DNA of 33,669 nucleotides from Oscillospiraceae bacterium (GTDB lineage: Bacteria; Bacillota; Clostridia; Oscillospirales; Ruminococcaceae): contig JAFTYW010000001.1 in assembly GCA_017461245.1 (NCBI GenBank), forward strand, positions 1-33,669, in the 5' to 3' direction. Below are positions 16,967-26,037 of the stretch, piece after piece. The stretch's first letter is position 1. Every line of letters starts with the position of its first letter. The notes beneath the pieces are model-generated. The model saw only the letters and a program-made list of their open reading frames with translations, was not told where the DNA came from and ran no database searches. The position numbers and the translations under genes are program-made.

Positions 16967-19219
16967 TTACTCTTTTGTAACTGTAATTTCACCGTTTTCG
17001 GCAGCCACCTTAAAGCATTTGATGCTGCCTTCCTCACTCTCGGTGTAGGCAGCGGCAACGGGATCCTCAATAAAGCGGCGAATGGTGTGCCTTAGATCTC
17101 TTGCGGCATATTTTCCGCCGTTTGCCTTACTGCAAACTGCCTTTAGAGCGCTATTATCGACTACAAGCTCGATACCCCTCTCGCTAAGGGCGGGGCGCAG
17201 TTCATCTATCATAAGAGCGGCAATCTTCTCAAGATTTTCTGCAGTCAAGGGGTTAAAGACCACGACCTCGTCAACCCTCGCGATAAACTCGGGGCGCAAG
17301 AACTCTGAGAGTGCACGTCTTGCCTTTTCACCCGAGAGCTCCTGCTCGCTCTTGTTAAAGCCAAGGCCGTAGCCAGCCTTGTCAGAGCCTGCATTCGAAG
17401 TCATAACAATAACGGTGTGCTCAAAGTTTACTGTTCTGCCGTGGGCATCTGTTATTCTGCCCTCATCTAAGATCTGTAGCAGAATGTTCATAACGTCGGG
17501 GTGTGCCTTTTCGATCTCGTCAAAAAGGATTACACTGTAAGGCTTGCGGCGCACCTTTTCGGTAAGCTGTCCTGCCTCGTCATAGCCGACGTATCCCGGG
17601 GGCGAGCCGATTATCTTTGAAACGGCGTGCTTTTCCATATACTCCGACATATCAAGTCTGATGAGCGGGTCGCAGCCGTCAAAAAGCTCGGCGGCGAGCC
17701 TTTTAACAAGCTCGGTCTTGCCAACGCCCGTCGGTCCAACGAATATAAAGGACGCGGGTCGGGCCCTTTTTGAAAGGCCTGCTCTGTTTCTTGTTATGGC
17801 TCTTGCAACGCTGTCAATAGCGCCGTCCTGCCCGATTATATTTGCTTTGAGATTTTCTCTTAAAGCCGAGAGTTTTCCTCTCTCGCTTTCCTCAATTTTT
17901 GAGGCAGGGATACCCGTCCACAGCTCTATAACACCTGCAAGGTCGCGGACTGTTACCTGAGTTTTGAGCGAGTTAAGGTCTATCTTCTCTACCTCCTGCT
18001 CAGCCTTGCAAATTTCCGAGCGCACTAATGCGAGCGCCTCAAAATCAACGTTCTCCTCGCCTGCAAGAGAGCCTTCGCGGCTTTTAAGCAGCTTTAACTC
18101 TCTCTGTCTTTTCTCCGCCTCGCTTAAAATAAGGTTTCTAAGGCAGGCGTAGGCGCAGGCCTCGTCTATTAGGTCGATTGCCTTGTCGGGCAAAAATCTG
18201 TCTGTAATATATCTTTCTGAAAGGGTTACCGCACGTGCCGCAATATCGTCACTGACCACGGCGTTGTGATAATCCTCGTAGTAGCCTTTTATTCCGCGGA
18301 TAAGCTCTACCGTCTCGTTAATACTTGGCTCGTCAACGGTTACGGGCTGGAAGCGGCGCTCAAGCGCGGCATCCTTTTCAATATACTTGCGGTACTCTGA
18401 GAAGGTTGTTGCGCCGATCACCTGAATTTCACCGCGGGAAAGAGCAGGCTTTAGGATATTCGCGGCATTCATACTGCCTTCTGACTCGCCCGCTCCCACA
18501 AGGTTGTGAACCTCGTCAACAAATAAAATGATATTTCCTGCCGCCTTGACCTCGTCGATAAGGCCTTTTATGCGGCTTTCAAACTGTCCTCTAAACTGTG
18601 TTCCTGCAACAAGGGCGGTAAGGTCAAGTAAATAAAGCTCTTTGTCTGCAAGGCGTGCGGGAACGTCTCCGCTTGCGATCTTAAGTGCAATACCCTCAAC
18701 AATGGCAGTTTTACCAACGCCGGGCTCGCCTATAAGGCAAGGATTGTTTTTGCTGCGGCGGCAAAGAATCTGAACGACTCTTGCCATTTCCTTTTCTCTG
18801 CCGATAATGGCGTCGAGCTTATTCTCTCTTGCCTTGCGGGTAAGGTTATCGCAAAAGCTTTCGAGGTATTTAAACTTGCTTTTTTTCTTTTTCTGCTCGT
18901 CTTTTTTGTCCTTAGCGTCGGTCTTGTCAGCGCCGTCTTTTGATGGAAGCTCGGCACTAAGCGGGAAGGTCTGAGCGCCGCCTGCTTCAAACAGGTCGCC
19001 GAGCCCCTCGCCGTTTTCGCCGAACATATCGGTCATCTGCTCGCTGAGCGCTTCTATCTGCTCATCATCAAGGCCCATCGACTTTATCATATCATTAACA
19101 GGCCCGATTCCAAGCTCCTTGGCGCAAACTAGGCAAAGGCCCTCATTTTTGGGGCTGGTGCCATCCATAGTTGTCATAAAAACAACCGCCTGTCTTTTCT
19201 TGCAACGAGAACAAAGCAT
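16967..19219 (-). CDS. ClpE-like ATP-dependent unfoldase with zinc finger
   Basis: Two-domain AAA+ chaperone of 750 aa. The N-terminus is a four-Cys zinc finger (C3, C6, C29, C32) in place of the usual Clp_N repeats, as in ClpE. A charged Asp/Lys linker (about 93-115) follows. D1 has Walker A GEPGVGKT (164-171) and Walker B D235-E236; a coiled middle segment (about 362-415) separates it from D2, with Walker A GPTGVGKT (495-502), the pore loop GYVG and Walker B D567-E568. GLGF (618-621) sits where ClpC/ClpE carry the ClpP-binding loop, so it probably feeds ClpP. GGAGATA before the ATG fixes the start. No CtsR/McsAB genes accompany it. Confidence 0.9.
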   Translation of the reverse strand: MLCSRCKKRQAVVFMTTMDGTSPKNEGLCLVCAKELGIGPVNDMIKSMGLDDEQIEALSEQMTDMFGENGEGLGDLFEAGGAQTFPLSAELPSKDGADKTDAKDKKDEQKKKKSKFKYLESFCDNLTRKARENKLDAIIGREKEMARVVQILCRRSKNNPCLIGEPGVGKTAIVEGIALKIASGDVPARLADKELYLLDLTALVAGTQFRGQFESRIKGLIDEVKAAGNIILFVDEVHNLVGAGESEGSMNAANILKPALSRGEIQVIGATTFSEYRKYIEKDAALERRFQPVTVDEPSINETVELIRGIKGYYEDYHNAVVSDDIAARAVTLSERYITDRFLPDKAIDLIDEACAYACLRNLILSEAEKRQRELKLLKSREGSLAGEENVDFEALALVRSEICKAEQEVEKIDLNSLKTQVTVRDLAGVIELWTGIPASKIEESERGKLSALRENLKANIIGQDGAIDSVARAITRNRAGLSKRARPASFIFVGPTGVGKTELVKRLAAELFDGCDPLIRLDMSEYMEKHAVSKIIGSPPGYVGYDEAGQLTEKVRRKPYSVILFDEIEKAHPDVMNILLQILDEGRITDAHGRTVNFEHTVIVMTSNAGSDKAGYGLGFNKSEQELSGEKARRALSEFLRPEFIARVDEVVVFNPLTAENLEKIAALMIDELRPALSERGIELVVDNSALKAVCSKANGGKYAARDLRHTIRRFIEDPVAAAYTESEEGSIKCFKVAAENGEITVTKE

Positions 19220-19249
19220 AGAGTATCTCCTTAAGGTTTTACTAAAAGT

Positions 19250-19837
19250 TTAGTCGTTTACCGACCTTTTATTTTCGCGCATTATGCGGATAAAATCGTT
19301 TATATATCCCGCAAACGCGACCAGCATAAATGCAAGTGCTACCAAGATCATAACAAAGGCGATTTCGGTGGGTATTCCCTCGAACAGCGCGATTGCCGCC
19401 ATTACAACATAGAACACCGCCGTTGCAACCTTGCCGTACCACTTTGAAGCCTGCATTGCAATTTTGTTGCGCAGGATAATAAATCCGCCCACAAGCATCA
19501 GCACCTCTTTTACCACAAAGCCCATAAGAGCCAGCGACAAAACGCTATTGTTGAGCTTTATGGCAACGCATATTACAACTGCAAGCTGTGTAAGCTTGTC
19601 GGCAATGGGGTCAAGAATTTTGCCCAGCTCGGTTATCTGATTAAATTTTCTGGCGATAACGCCGTCAAACAGATCTGAAAGTCCCGACGCTACGAGAGCC
19701 GACGCTGCATAGGCATAGTAATCGTAATGCTCACTATCCGCCTTCATATAAAAGACTATGAAAACGGGAATAAGCAAAATGCGGATTACCGACAGCATAT
19801 TTGGAATATTTAAGTTTTTGGATACCTTGTTTTCCAT
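19250..19837 (-). CDS. Second CDP-alcohol phosphatidyltransferase
   Basis: Membrane enzyme of 195 aa with the complete CDP-alcohol transferase pattern: D55, D58, G59, A62, R63, G72, D76 and D80. It has about five hydrophobic segments. It transfers a phosphatidyl group from CDP-diacylglycerol to an alcohol. The acceptor could be glycerol-3-phosphate, giving phosphatidylglycerol phosphate, or phosphatidylglycerol, giving cardiolipin, as in the transferase-type synthases. It differs in sequence from the pgsA-like gene at 7927-8508, so it is a paralogue rather than a recent copy. AGAAGGA precedes the ATG. It lies between the CvpA-like gene and the ClpE-like gene. Confidence 0.87.
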   Translation of the reverse strand: MENKVSKNLNIPNMLSVIRILLIPVFIVFYMKADSEHYDYYAYAASALVASGLSDLFDGVIARKFNQITELGKILDPIADKLTQLAVVICVAIKLNNSVLSLALMGFVVKEVLMLVGGFIILRNKIAMQASKWYGKVATAVFYVVMAAIALFEGIPTEIAFVMILVALAFMLVAFAGYINDFIRIMRENKRSVND

Positions 19838-19872
19838 TTTACAGTCCTTCTGTCCTTTTTAGTCCTTGTATT

Positions 19873-20631
19873 TTAGAAAGTAAGCTTTGAAAGAATTGTG
19901 TTTAGCGGGTTGTATGTAGAAACGGTTTTGAGAATAAGTGACGACTCTATAGTCTCTGCGCTGATTATTCCAAAGAGAGAGCCGCCGTCACTTGTTACAG
20001 CAACAAGCACCCAGCTTATGACAAGGGCAACGATAGCACCTTGAAGCAGACCCAAAACTCCGCCTAAAAATGCATTAAGCTTTCCGATAAGGGGCAGCTT
20101 GTTCACAAGCTTTAGACCCTTTGAAAGCAGCTTACAGACAAGAAGCAGAACAACAAACAGGATGATAAACACGAATATGCTCAAAATTCTTATAATGACG
20201 GGAGCTACGTATTTTGCGACTATCTCGTCGGTTATCTCTTTGATGTCTGCCGATTTAAGCTCATTTACTGTTGCCAAGACCGCATCCTTTTTCTCTTCGA
20301 TTCCGGTCAGATCCTTTATAAGTGAGGGGAGCTTATCAATTCCCTCGGTTATAAACTGGGAAATCTGGTCTGCGGTGCCCACAAGCTCTCCGCCGACAAA
20401 GTTTTCCGCAACCGTGCCGTAAACTGTGTTCTCGATAGGCTCTCTTAGCCCCTTATCGTAAACAAGGTTTGCAGCGGGCGCACACAGCACACCTGCAAGA
20501 ACTATCGCGATAGCAAAGGCAAAAAAGCCGACCAAGGTTTTTGCAAAGCCGTCCTTTGAGCCCTTTCTGACACAGAGAACAATTATGCCAACGATTATAA
20601 GGTCAACTAAAATTCCGATTACCCATTCCAT
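19873..20631 (-). CDS. CvpA-family membrane protein
   Basis: Membrane protein of 252 aa. Hydrophobic helices lie at about 2-20, 32-50, 146-167 and 186-211, the pattern of the CvpA/colicin V production family. The glycine-rich helix entry LGGVLGLLQGAIVALVISW is characteristic. An unusually long stretch between TM2 and TM3 (about 52-140) contains charged helices and makes the protein longer than most relatives, which are about 160-190 aa. The family is tied to envelope stress and membrane trafficking but the mechanism is unknown. GAGGTG before the ATG supports the start. It follows the DUF5711 gene by 17 bases. Confidence 0.82.
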   Translation of the reverse strand: MEWVIGILVDLIIVGIIVLCVRKGSKDGFAKTLVGFFAFAIAIVLAGVLCAPAANLVYDKGLREPIENTVYGTVAENFVGGELVGTADQISQFITEGIDKLPSLIKDLTGIEEKKDAVLATVNELKSADIKEITDEIVAKYVAPVIIRILSIFVFIILFVVLLLVCKLLSKGLKLVNKLPLIGKLNAFLGGVLGLLQGAIVALVISWVLVAVTSDGGSLFGIISAETIESSLILKTVSTYNPLNTILSKLTF

Positions 20632-20648
20632 AAATATTCACCTCAAAT

Positions 20649-21812
20649 TTAATTTAGTTCAGGTCTTAAAAGCTCGGAAGCAGAGGTTATAACAAACGCT
20701 CCTGCCTCGCAGGCCGCCAGCCTTTCGCCCCCGTGCTCTATTTTACTACTGCCGATTTTTACGGCCGTCGTCGAGGAGTATTTCATAACCTCGTCGTCTG
20801 CCATAAGATATATGTCCTTACCGTCAGAATCGGCCGACTTTAAGGCCTTGCTGACTGCCGCCTGCGCCTTTATGGCGGTCTTATCATTTACAATTTCGAG
20901 CATGCTCTTGCTCGGGTCGTTTACGTCCTCAAAAACGAGTGCGCTGACGCCGTCACATTCTACAGCTGAAATAAGCTTTTTCTCGTCAAAGCTGAGAGTG
21001 CCTTTGAGCTCTCCGCTTTCATCAATATCGGTTACCGAGGAGTCTGTAATAACTCTTACCGAGTTTTTGTAAACTACAAGCGAAATTGCAATTTCATCTT
21101 TGAGCTTATAGGAGAAAAGCGCCTCGGATTTACCCGTTTCAAAAAGATGGACGCCTGTCATCAAAACGCCGCCCTCTGTATAAACGGTTGCCGCGGCAAC
21201 CCTTTTTCCGTCCTCTGACAGCGCAAGGCCGCTTATAACCGAGCCCGACGGGGTCCATTTAAAAACGGCGTTTCCGTTTTTATCGTAAACCGTCATTTCA
21301 GAGGTGTAAACATCAGATTCGGTTGCTATGGCAAAGCGCCCGTTTTTGCTGATTGCACCGGTTACGATTTTGTTGTGCGGCTCAACCGTTGCGGCGGTTT
21401 TGGTTTTGGTTTCAACAAGTACGCGGTTTCCGCCGACCGAGTAAATAAGCAGGTTATCCCCTGCCGCCTTGCTCTGAACGCCCTTGCAGGAATGCTGAAC
21501 GTTTCTAAGCTCCTTGCCTCTTGCCGAGTAAAAATAGGTGTTTGTCTGGGTTGTGAGGGCAACGTTATCTCCAACGCCGAGCAGCGAAACCATTTCGCCC
21601 GACGGCAGACTTACGGGAAATCCCTCCTCACCGCTGTTTGCCACAGCCGAATTTGAGAGCCATTGCGAGATGGCCTCGGGAGTCAGGTTATCGCGGTTTA
21701 TAATAACTGCGACCACAAGAGCAAGAAGGATGATAACAATGCATATTCTGCGAATGGTGCGGTTGCGCTTTTTTTTGCGCATGGCGTTTCGTATTTCTTT
21801 AATTTCAGCCAT
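20649..21812 (-). CDS. DUF5711-like membrane-anchored beta-propeller protein
   Basis: Protein of 387 aa: a short basic cytoplasmic N-terminus (RKKKRNRTIRR), one membrane helix (about 27-47), and a long extracytoplasmic domain made of repeats that read like beta-propeller blades, such as GRFAIATESDVYTSEMTVYD and GKRVAAATVYTEGGVLMTG. This matches the clostridial DUF5711 family; no activity is known to me. The ATG at 21812 has GGAGG 6 bases upstream and overlaps the truA end by 8 bases; a longer frame start at 21842 lacks such a site. It is placed directly before the CvpA-like gene, so the two may act together at the membrane. Confidence 0.8.
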   Translation of the reverse strand: MAEIKEIRNAMRKKKRNRTIRRICIVIILLALVVAVIINRDNLTPEAISQWLSNSAVANSGEEGFPVSLPSGEMVSLLGVGDNVALTTQTNTYFYSARGKELRNVQHSCKGVQSKAAGDNLLIYSVGGNRVLVETKTKTAATVEPHNKIVTGAISKNGRFAIATESDVYTSEMTVYDKNGNAVFKWTPSGSVISGLALSEDGKRVAAATVYTEGGVLMTGVHLFETGKSEALFSYKLKDEIAISLVVYKNSVRVITDSSVTDIDESGELKGTLSFDEKKLISAVECDGVSALVFEDVNDPSKSMLEIVNDKTAIKAQAAVSKALKSADSDGKDIYLMADDEVMKYSSTTAVKIGSSKIEHGGERLAACEAGAFVITSASELLRPELN

Positions 21813-22590
21813 CTGTTTCCTCCCTCTTGTTAAATGGGTCATCGCCGTAAATTACCTTTTTTAAGTACAGCCCGCTAGCCTCTGCGGTCATTCCCGCGCG
21901 CTTTCTATCGCGGCTTTCTATGATTTTGGGGATATCATTTTCGTCAATCTTGCCTTGGTTTACAAAAAGCAGAGTGCCCACCATTATGCGCACCATATTG
22001 TAGAGAAAGCCGTCTGCACGAAAGGTGAAGATAACATCGTCACCGCGTCTTTCTACAGAAGCGTGCGTAATGGTTCTCACGTGGTTTTTTGCTCCGTCGT
22101 CCGCCGAGCAGAAGGCCGAAAAATCGTGCCTGCCGACAAAATGCGCCGCCGCTCTGTTAAGTAAATTTTCGTCAAGGCGGGTTATACCGTATCTATACAC
22201 CCTGCCCTCGCAAAAAGGGTCTTTCTGGCGGGTGTTGCGCACTATATATTCATATTCCTTTTCTTTTGTGTCATACCTTGCGTGGAAATTCTCACCCGCC
22301 TCTGCCGCCTCAAGCGCGGCGATATCATCGGGCAGAAAGTGATTTAAAGCTCCCTTGAGCTTTTCTGTTGTTATGGGGTTTTGAGTCTTAAAGCTAAAAA
22401 CGTATTCATACGCCGAAACCCCTGTATCAGTTCTGCTGCAGCCGAAAATAGTGGTCGGCTGGCCGAGGATCTTTAAAAGCGCGTTCTCAATAATCTCTTG
22501 GATGGTAAGGGCGTTTTGCTGGCGCTGAAAGCCGTGATACCCTGCGCCGAGAAATCTGATCTTTACCGCAAGAGTTCTCTCTTTTGACAC
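21805..22590 (-). CDS. truA: tRNA pseudouridine(38-40) synthase TruA
   Basis: Enzyme of 261 aa that converts uridines 38-40 of the tRNA anticodon arm to pseudouridine. The catalytic Asp is D55 in CSRTDTGVSA; the usual motif is RTDxGVHA, so a Ser replaces His here. The C-terminal FLYNMVRIMVGTLL stretch is diagnostic. The start is a GTG at 22590 with GGAGAG about 9 bases upstream; an ATG between them is out of frame. It lies directly behind ecfT, the arrangement ecfA1-ecfA2-ecfT-truA that is widespread in Firmicutes. Confidence 0.95.
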   Translation of the reverse strand: MSKERTLAVKIRFLGAGYHGFQRQQNALTIQEIIENALLKILGQPTTIFGCSRTDTGVSAYEYVFSFKTQNPITTEKLKGALNHFLPDDIAALEAAEAGENFHARYDTKEKEYEYIVRNTRQKDPFCEGRVYRYGITRLDENLLNRAAAHFVGRHDFSAFCSADDGAKNHVRTITHASVERRGDDVIFTFRADGFLYNMVRIMVGTLLFVNQGKIDENDIPKIIESRDRKRAGMTAEASGLYLKKVIYGDDPFNKREETDG

Positions 22591-22614
22591 GGGGCATCTC
22601 TCCTTTACGTAAAT

Positions 22615-23418
22615 TTAGAGGTTAAACATCGAAAGCACAACAACCAGCGCCAAAAGGCCTGTCATCACCATTAATGCGGCAATATCATTCTTGCCGCTTT
22701 TTAAGGTTTTAAGCCTTGTTCTGCCTATTCCGTTGTGATAACAACGGCTTTCCATAGCGGTTGCAAGCTCGCTGGCGCGCTTGATAGCCGAAATGAAAAG
22801 CGGAATCAAAATGGGAAGCAGAGCCTTTACCCTCGCAATAAGATTTCCGCTCTCGAAATCCGCTCCTCTTGCCTTTTGCGCCGACATAATTTTCTGAGTT
22901 TCCTCAATAAGAGTCGGGATAAAGCGCAGGGCAATGGTCATCATCATTGCAAGCTCGTGAACAGGGAACTTGAGCTTTTTAAGGGGTGAAAGCAGACTTT
23001 CAATAGCGTCGGTAAGCTCTATCGACGAGGTTGTGTAGGTAAGCAGTGATGTTCCCGCAACGATAAGCACAATGCGGAAGACCATAAAGACTGCCGATTT
23101 TAATCCCTCAAGTGTGATCTTAAATATCCACAGCTTTAAAAGCACCGTTTCGCCGCTATAAAAAAGCACATTGAAAATGAGCATAAACACCACAATGGGA
23201 ATTACGGGGCGCAGGGTCTTTACGAGCATTTTTAAGGGAATCTTAGCAAGGGTATATGCTATCAGCACAAACGCCGCGTTGACCGCCACAGTAAGTGCCG
23301 AGCCTGCCGTAAAGAGCATTACGACAAACATAATGGTAAACACGATCTTAAATCGCGGGTCAAGCCTATGCACCGCCGAAGAGGCAGGGTACATCTGACC
23401 GATTGTTATATCGCCCAT
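22615..23418 (-). CDS. ecfT: ECF transporter transmembrane subunit EcfT
   Basis: Membrane scaffold of group II energy-coupling factor transporters, 267 aa. It joins the two ATPases to exchangeable vitamin-binding S subunits. About six hydrophobic segments are visible. The first coupling motif is intact (A-R-G, residues 183-185); the second, usually also A-R-G, reads S-R-C here (224-226), keeping the central Arg. Its ATG overlaps the stop of ecfA2 by one base. No S component is encoded in the window, so substrates depend on genes elsewhere, as is usual for the group II layout. Confidence 0.94.
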   Translation of the reverse strand: MGDITIGQMYPASSAVHRLDPRFKIVFTIMFVVMLFTAGSALTVAVNAAFVLIAYTLAKIPLKMLVKTLRPVIPIVVFMLIFNVLFYSGETVLLKLWIFKITLEGLKSAVFMVFRIVLIVAGTSLLTYTTSSIELTDAIESLLSPLKKLKFPVHELAMMMTIALRFIPTLIEETQKIMSAQKARGADFESGNLIARVKALLPILIPLFISAIKRASELATAMESRCYHNGIGRTRLKTLKSGKNDIAALMVMTGLLALVVVLSMFNL

Positions 23419-24281
23419 TACCGCTCGCCCCCTTTCGATTTTAAAGAGAGGAGAGCCTCTGCCGCCTGATGCGCTGTGTAGATGTTCTCGGGCAGGTCAT
23501 AACCCTCTTTGATAAGAGAATGAATAAGTTTTGTTACAGGGGGCAGGCTGAGCCCTATCTTTTCTATCTCATCTGCGCGGCTGAAGACCTCGTCGGGACT
23601 GCCGCACATAAAGAGCTTTCCGTTATTTAAAACGACCACCTTGTCGGCATATCTTGCCGCAGTTTCCATCGAGTGAGAAACTATAACAACTGTGCTACCC
23701 GTCCTATCGCGGTAGTCGGTTATAAGGCGCATTACCCTATCTCTGCCCGCGGGGTCAAGACCCGCGGCAGGCTCGTCAAGCACCAGCACCTCGGGACGCA
23801 TCGCGATAACTCCCGCAATGGCAACTCTGCGCTTTTGGCCGCCCGAAAGCTCGAAGGGGGATTTATTAAGTAGCTCGGCTTTTATTTCGAGCGCCTTTGC
23901 CGCCCAGATGACCCTCTCACGAACTTCCTCATCAGAAAGGCCCATATTCTTAGGACCGAAAGCTATATCCTTATAAACAGTTTCCTCAAAAAGCTGATAC
24001 TCGGGGTACTGAAAAACAAGGCCGACACGAAACCTCACAGAGCGCAGGTCGTAGCCCTTGTTAAAGATGTTCTCGCCGTCCAGTTCTACAACGCCGCTAT
24101 CTGCACGAAGTAGACCATTTAAGTGAGAAACAAGGGTCGATTTGCCGCTGCCTGTGTGGCCGATTATGGCAACGAACTCGCCTTTTTCTATATTAAAGCT
24201 GACGTTATCAAGGGCAACCTTTTCAAAGGGGGTACCCTTGCCGTAGCAATATGTCAAATCAGAAACCTTTATGATTGACAA
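23418..24281 (-). CDS. ecfA2: ECF transporter ATPase EcfA2
   Basis: ABC ATPase of 287 aa, one of two that power vitamin import through EcfT. Walker A GHTGSGKS (41-48), Q-loop Q91, signature LSGGQ (145-149) and Walker B with E170 are intact. The early GTPFEKVALDNV is characteristic of EcfA2 as opposed to EcfA1. I start it at a TTG (24281), because GGAGG lies 8 bases upstream and gives MSIIKVSDLTY; a TTG five codons earlier would overlap the ribosome binding site. It overlaps ecfT by one base and follows ecfA1 by 19 bases. Confidence 0.95.
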   Translation of the reverse strand: MSIIKVSDLTYCYGKGTPFEKVALDNVSFNIEKGEFVAIIGHTGSGKSTLVSHLNGLLRADSGVVELDGENIFNKGYDLRSVRFRVGLVFQYPEYQLFEETVYKDIAFGPKNMGLSDEEVRERVIWAAKALEIKAELLNKSPFELSGGQKRRVAIAGVIAMRPEVLVLDEPAAGLDPAGRDRVMRLITDYRDRTGSTVVIVSHSMETAARYADKVVVLNNGKLFMCGSPDEVFSRADEIEKIGLSLPPVTKLIHSLIKEGYDLPENIYTAHQAAEALLSLKSKGGER

Positions 24282-24300
24282 CTTATTTTCCTCCAATTTG

Positions 24301-25149
24301 CTATCCTTTAAGGACTCTTGAAACCTCTTTAAGACATTCTTCCTCTGAAATTATATCGGGCGAAATGTCAAGCCCGCTCTCATTTAAAATGGCGCAAAGC
24401 TCGGTGACTGCGGGCACCGAAAGCCCTACCGATTTAAGCTCTGCCCTCTTTGAGAACACCTCTTTGGGCGTGCCATCGAGCAAGATTTGCCCATCGTTCA
24501 TAACTATAACTCTATCGCAAAGCGCCGCCTCTTCCATAAAATGAGTAATGAGGACAACCGTCTTGCCCTGCTCGCGAGCCAGCTTTACGATGGTGGAAAT
24601 GACCTGCTCTCTGCCCTGCGGGTCGAGCATTGCGGTAGGCTCATCTAAAACTATGCAGTCGCTCTGCATTGCGAGAACTCCCGCGATGGCCACCCTCTGC
24701 TTCTGCCCGCCCGAGAGCTTGTGCGGAGCGTGCTTTTTGTATTCGCTCATTCCAACCGCCTCAAGCGCCTCGTCAACACGCCTACGGATTTCGCTCGGCT
24801 CTACGCCGAGGTTTTCGGGGGCGAAAGCGACATCCTCCTCGACCACAGTTGCGACTATCTGATTATCGGGGTTTTGAAAAACCATTCCAACCTGACGGCG
24901 AACTTCAAAAACGCGTTCCTCGTCCTTGGTGTCGATGCCGCCGACCAGCACCCTGCCCTCGTTTGTGGGGGTAAGAACGGCGTTAAAATGCTTAGCTAAT
25001 GTCGATTTTCCGCTTCCGTTGTGGCCTAAAATGGCAACAAACTCGCCGCGGTTTATCTCGAGATCTATATTTTTCAGCGCCGTGAGATTATCGCGCTCCT
25101 CTCCGTACTGAAAGGAAACGTTTTCACAGCGGATAAGGGTTTCTTGCAT
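24301..25149 (-). CDS. ecfA1: ECF transporter ATPase EcfA1
   Basis: ABC ATPase of 282 aa, partner of EcfA2. Walker A GHNGSGKS (42-49), Q-loop in VFQNPDNQ, signature LSGGQ (145-149) and Walker B with E170 are present; FQNPDNQIV is typical of EcfA1. The open frame extends 24 codons upstream into the methyltransferase gene, but the ATG at 25149 has AAGGAAG at the right distance and yields the family N-terminus. It lies 13 bases after the methyltransferase gene. Confidence 0.95.
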   Translation of the reverse strand: MQETLIRCENVSFQYGEERDNLTALKNIDLEINRGEFVAILGHNGSGKSTLAKHFNAVLTPTNEGRVLVGGIDTKDEERVFEVRRQVGMVFQNPDNQIVATVVEEDVAFAPENLGVEPSEIRRRVDEALEAVGMSEYKKHAPHKLSGGQKQRVAIAGVLAMQSDCIVLDEPTAMLDPQGREQVISTIVKLAREQGKTVVLITHFMEEAALCDRVIVMNDGQILLDGTPKEVFSKRAELKSVGLSVPAVTELCAILNESGLDISPDIISEEECLKEVSRVLKG

Positions 25150-25162
25150 ATATCTTCCTTCT

Positions 25163-26026
25163 TTATTTCTGCATCCAGATCGCTGTACTGCCGCAGGGCA
25201 GGCACTGACCTGTTTTTTCAACTAAAATTCCGATTTCGTCGGCACTCGTTTCGCCGCCGCGGCCTAATGCAACAGTCTGGCTGAGCACGTACTTCATAAC
25301 CGAGGGGGTAAGACCGGCGGTGTAGGAATTTATCACAAAGAACAAGGGGTTATCGCTCAAAACTCCTGCGCAGAGCTTAACTAGATCGTAAACCTGCTCC
25401 TCAAGCTGCCAAACCTCGCCGCCGGGGCCTCTGCCATAAGAGGGGGGATCCATAATAACGGCATCATATCTTCTGCCTCGGCGAATTTCGCGCTCGACAA
25501 ACTTTTTGCAGTCATCCACTATCCAGCGGATAGGAGCTTCTGAAAGTCCCGAAAGCGCGGCATTTTCTCTCGCCCAGGAGACCATTCCTTTAGATGCGTC
25601 AACGTGGCAGACGCTTGCTCCCGCATTTGCGCAGGCAAGGGTTGCGCCGCCTGTGTAGGCAAAAAGGTTTAAGACCGAAATGGGTCTTGCTGCCTCACGG
25701 ATAACCTTATCAAAAAGCTCCCAGTTTACCGCCTGCTCGGGAAAAACGCCCGTATGCTTAAAGCCTGTGGGGCGAACGAGCATAGTAATGTCGCCAAAGC
25801 GCACATTCCACGACTCTTTAGTCTTATTATAGGTCTCCCAATGTCCTCCGCCCTTGTTTGAGCGGATATAGCGGGCATCTGCCTTATCCCACTCGCTGTC
25901 CTTTGGGGTTTTCCAGATGATCTGCGGGTCGGGCCTTATGAGCGTTACGTCGCCCCATTTTTCAAGGCGCTCGCCCGAAGATGTATCCAGTAATCTGTAT
26001 TCTGAAAAGCTACTGCTGACTCTCAT
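25163..26026 (-). CDS. Class I SAM-dependent methyltransferase (RlmI/RlmK-like)
   Basis: Protein of 287 aa that matches the SAM-methyltransferase domain of the RlmI/YccW group. SAM-binding motif I is LNLFAYTGGATL (119-130), the acidic residue of motif II is in CHVDASKG, and the catalytic-type motif is DPPSYGRG (193-200). Unlike full RlmI, it lacks an obvious N-terminal PUA domain and begins with a short lead that includes GHWETYNKTKESW. rRNA 5-methylcytosine formation is likely by family, but the target base is not determined. It lies between ruvB and ecfA1 in the same run. Confidence 0.85.
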   Translation of the reverse strand: MRVSSSFSEYRLLDTSSGERLEKWGDVTLIRPDPQIIWKTPKDSEWDKADARYIRSNKGGGHWETYNKTKESWNVRFGDITMLVRPTGFKHTGVFPEQAVNWELFDKVIREAARPISVLNLFAYTGGATLACANAGASVCHVDASKGMVSWARENAALSGLSEAPIRWIVDDCKKFVEREIRRGRRYDAVIMDPPSYGRGPGGEVWQLEEQVYDLVKLCAGVLSDNPLFFVINSYTAGLTPSVMKYVLSQTVALGRGGETSADEIGILVEKTGQCLPCGSTAIWMQK

Positions 26027-26037
26027 ATTTTCTCCTA

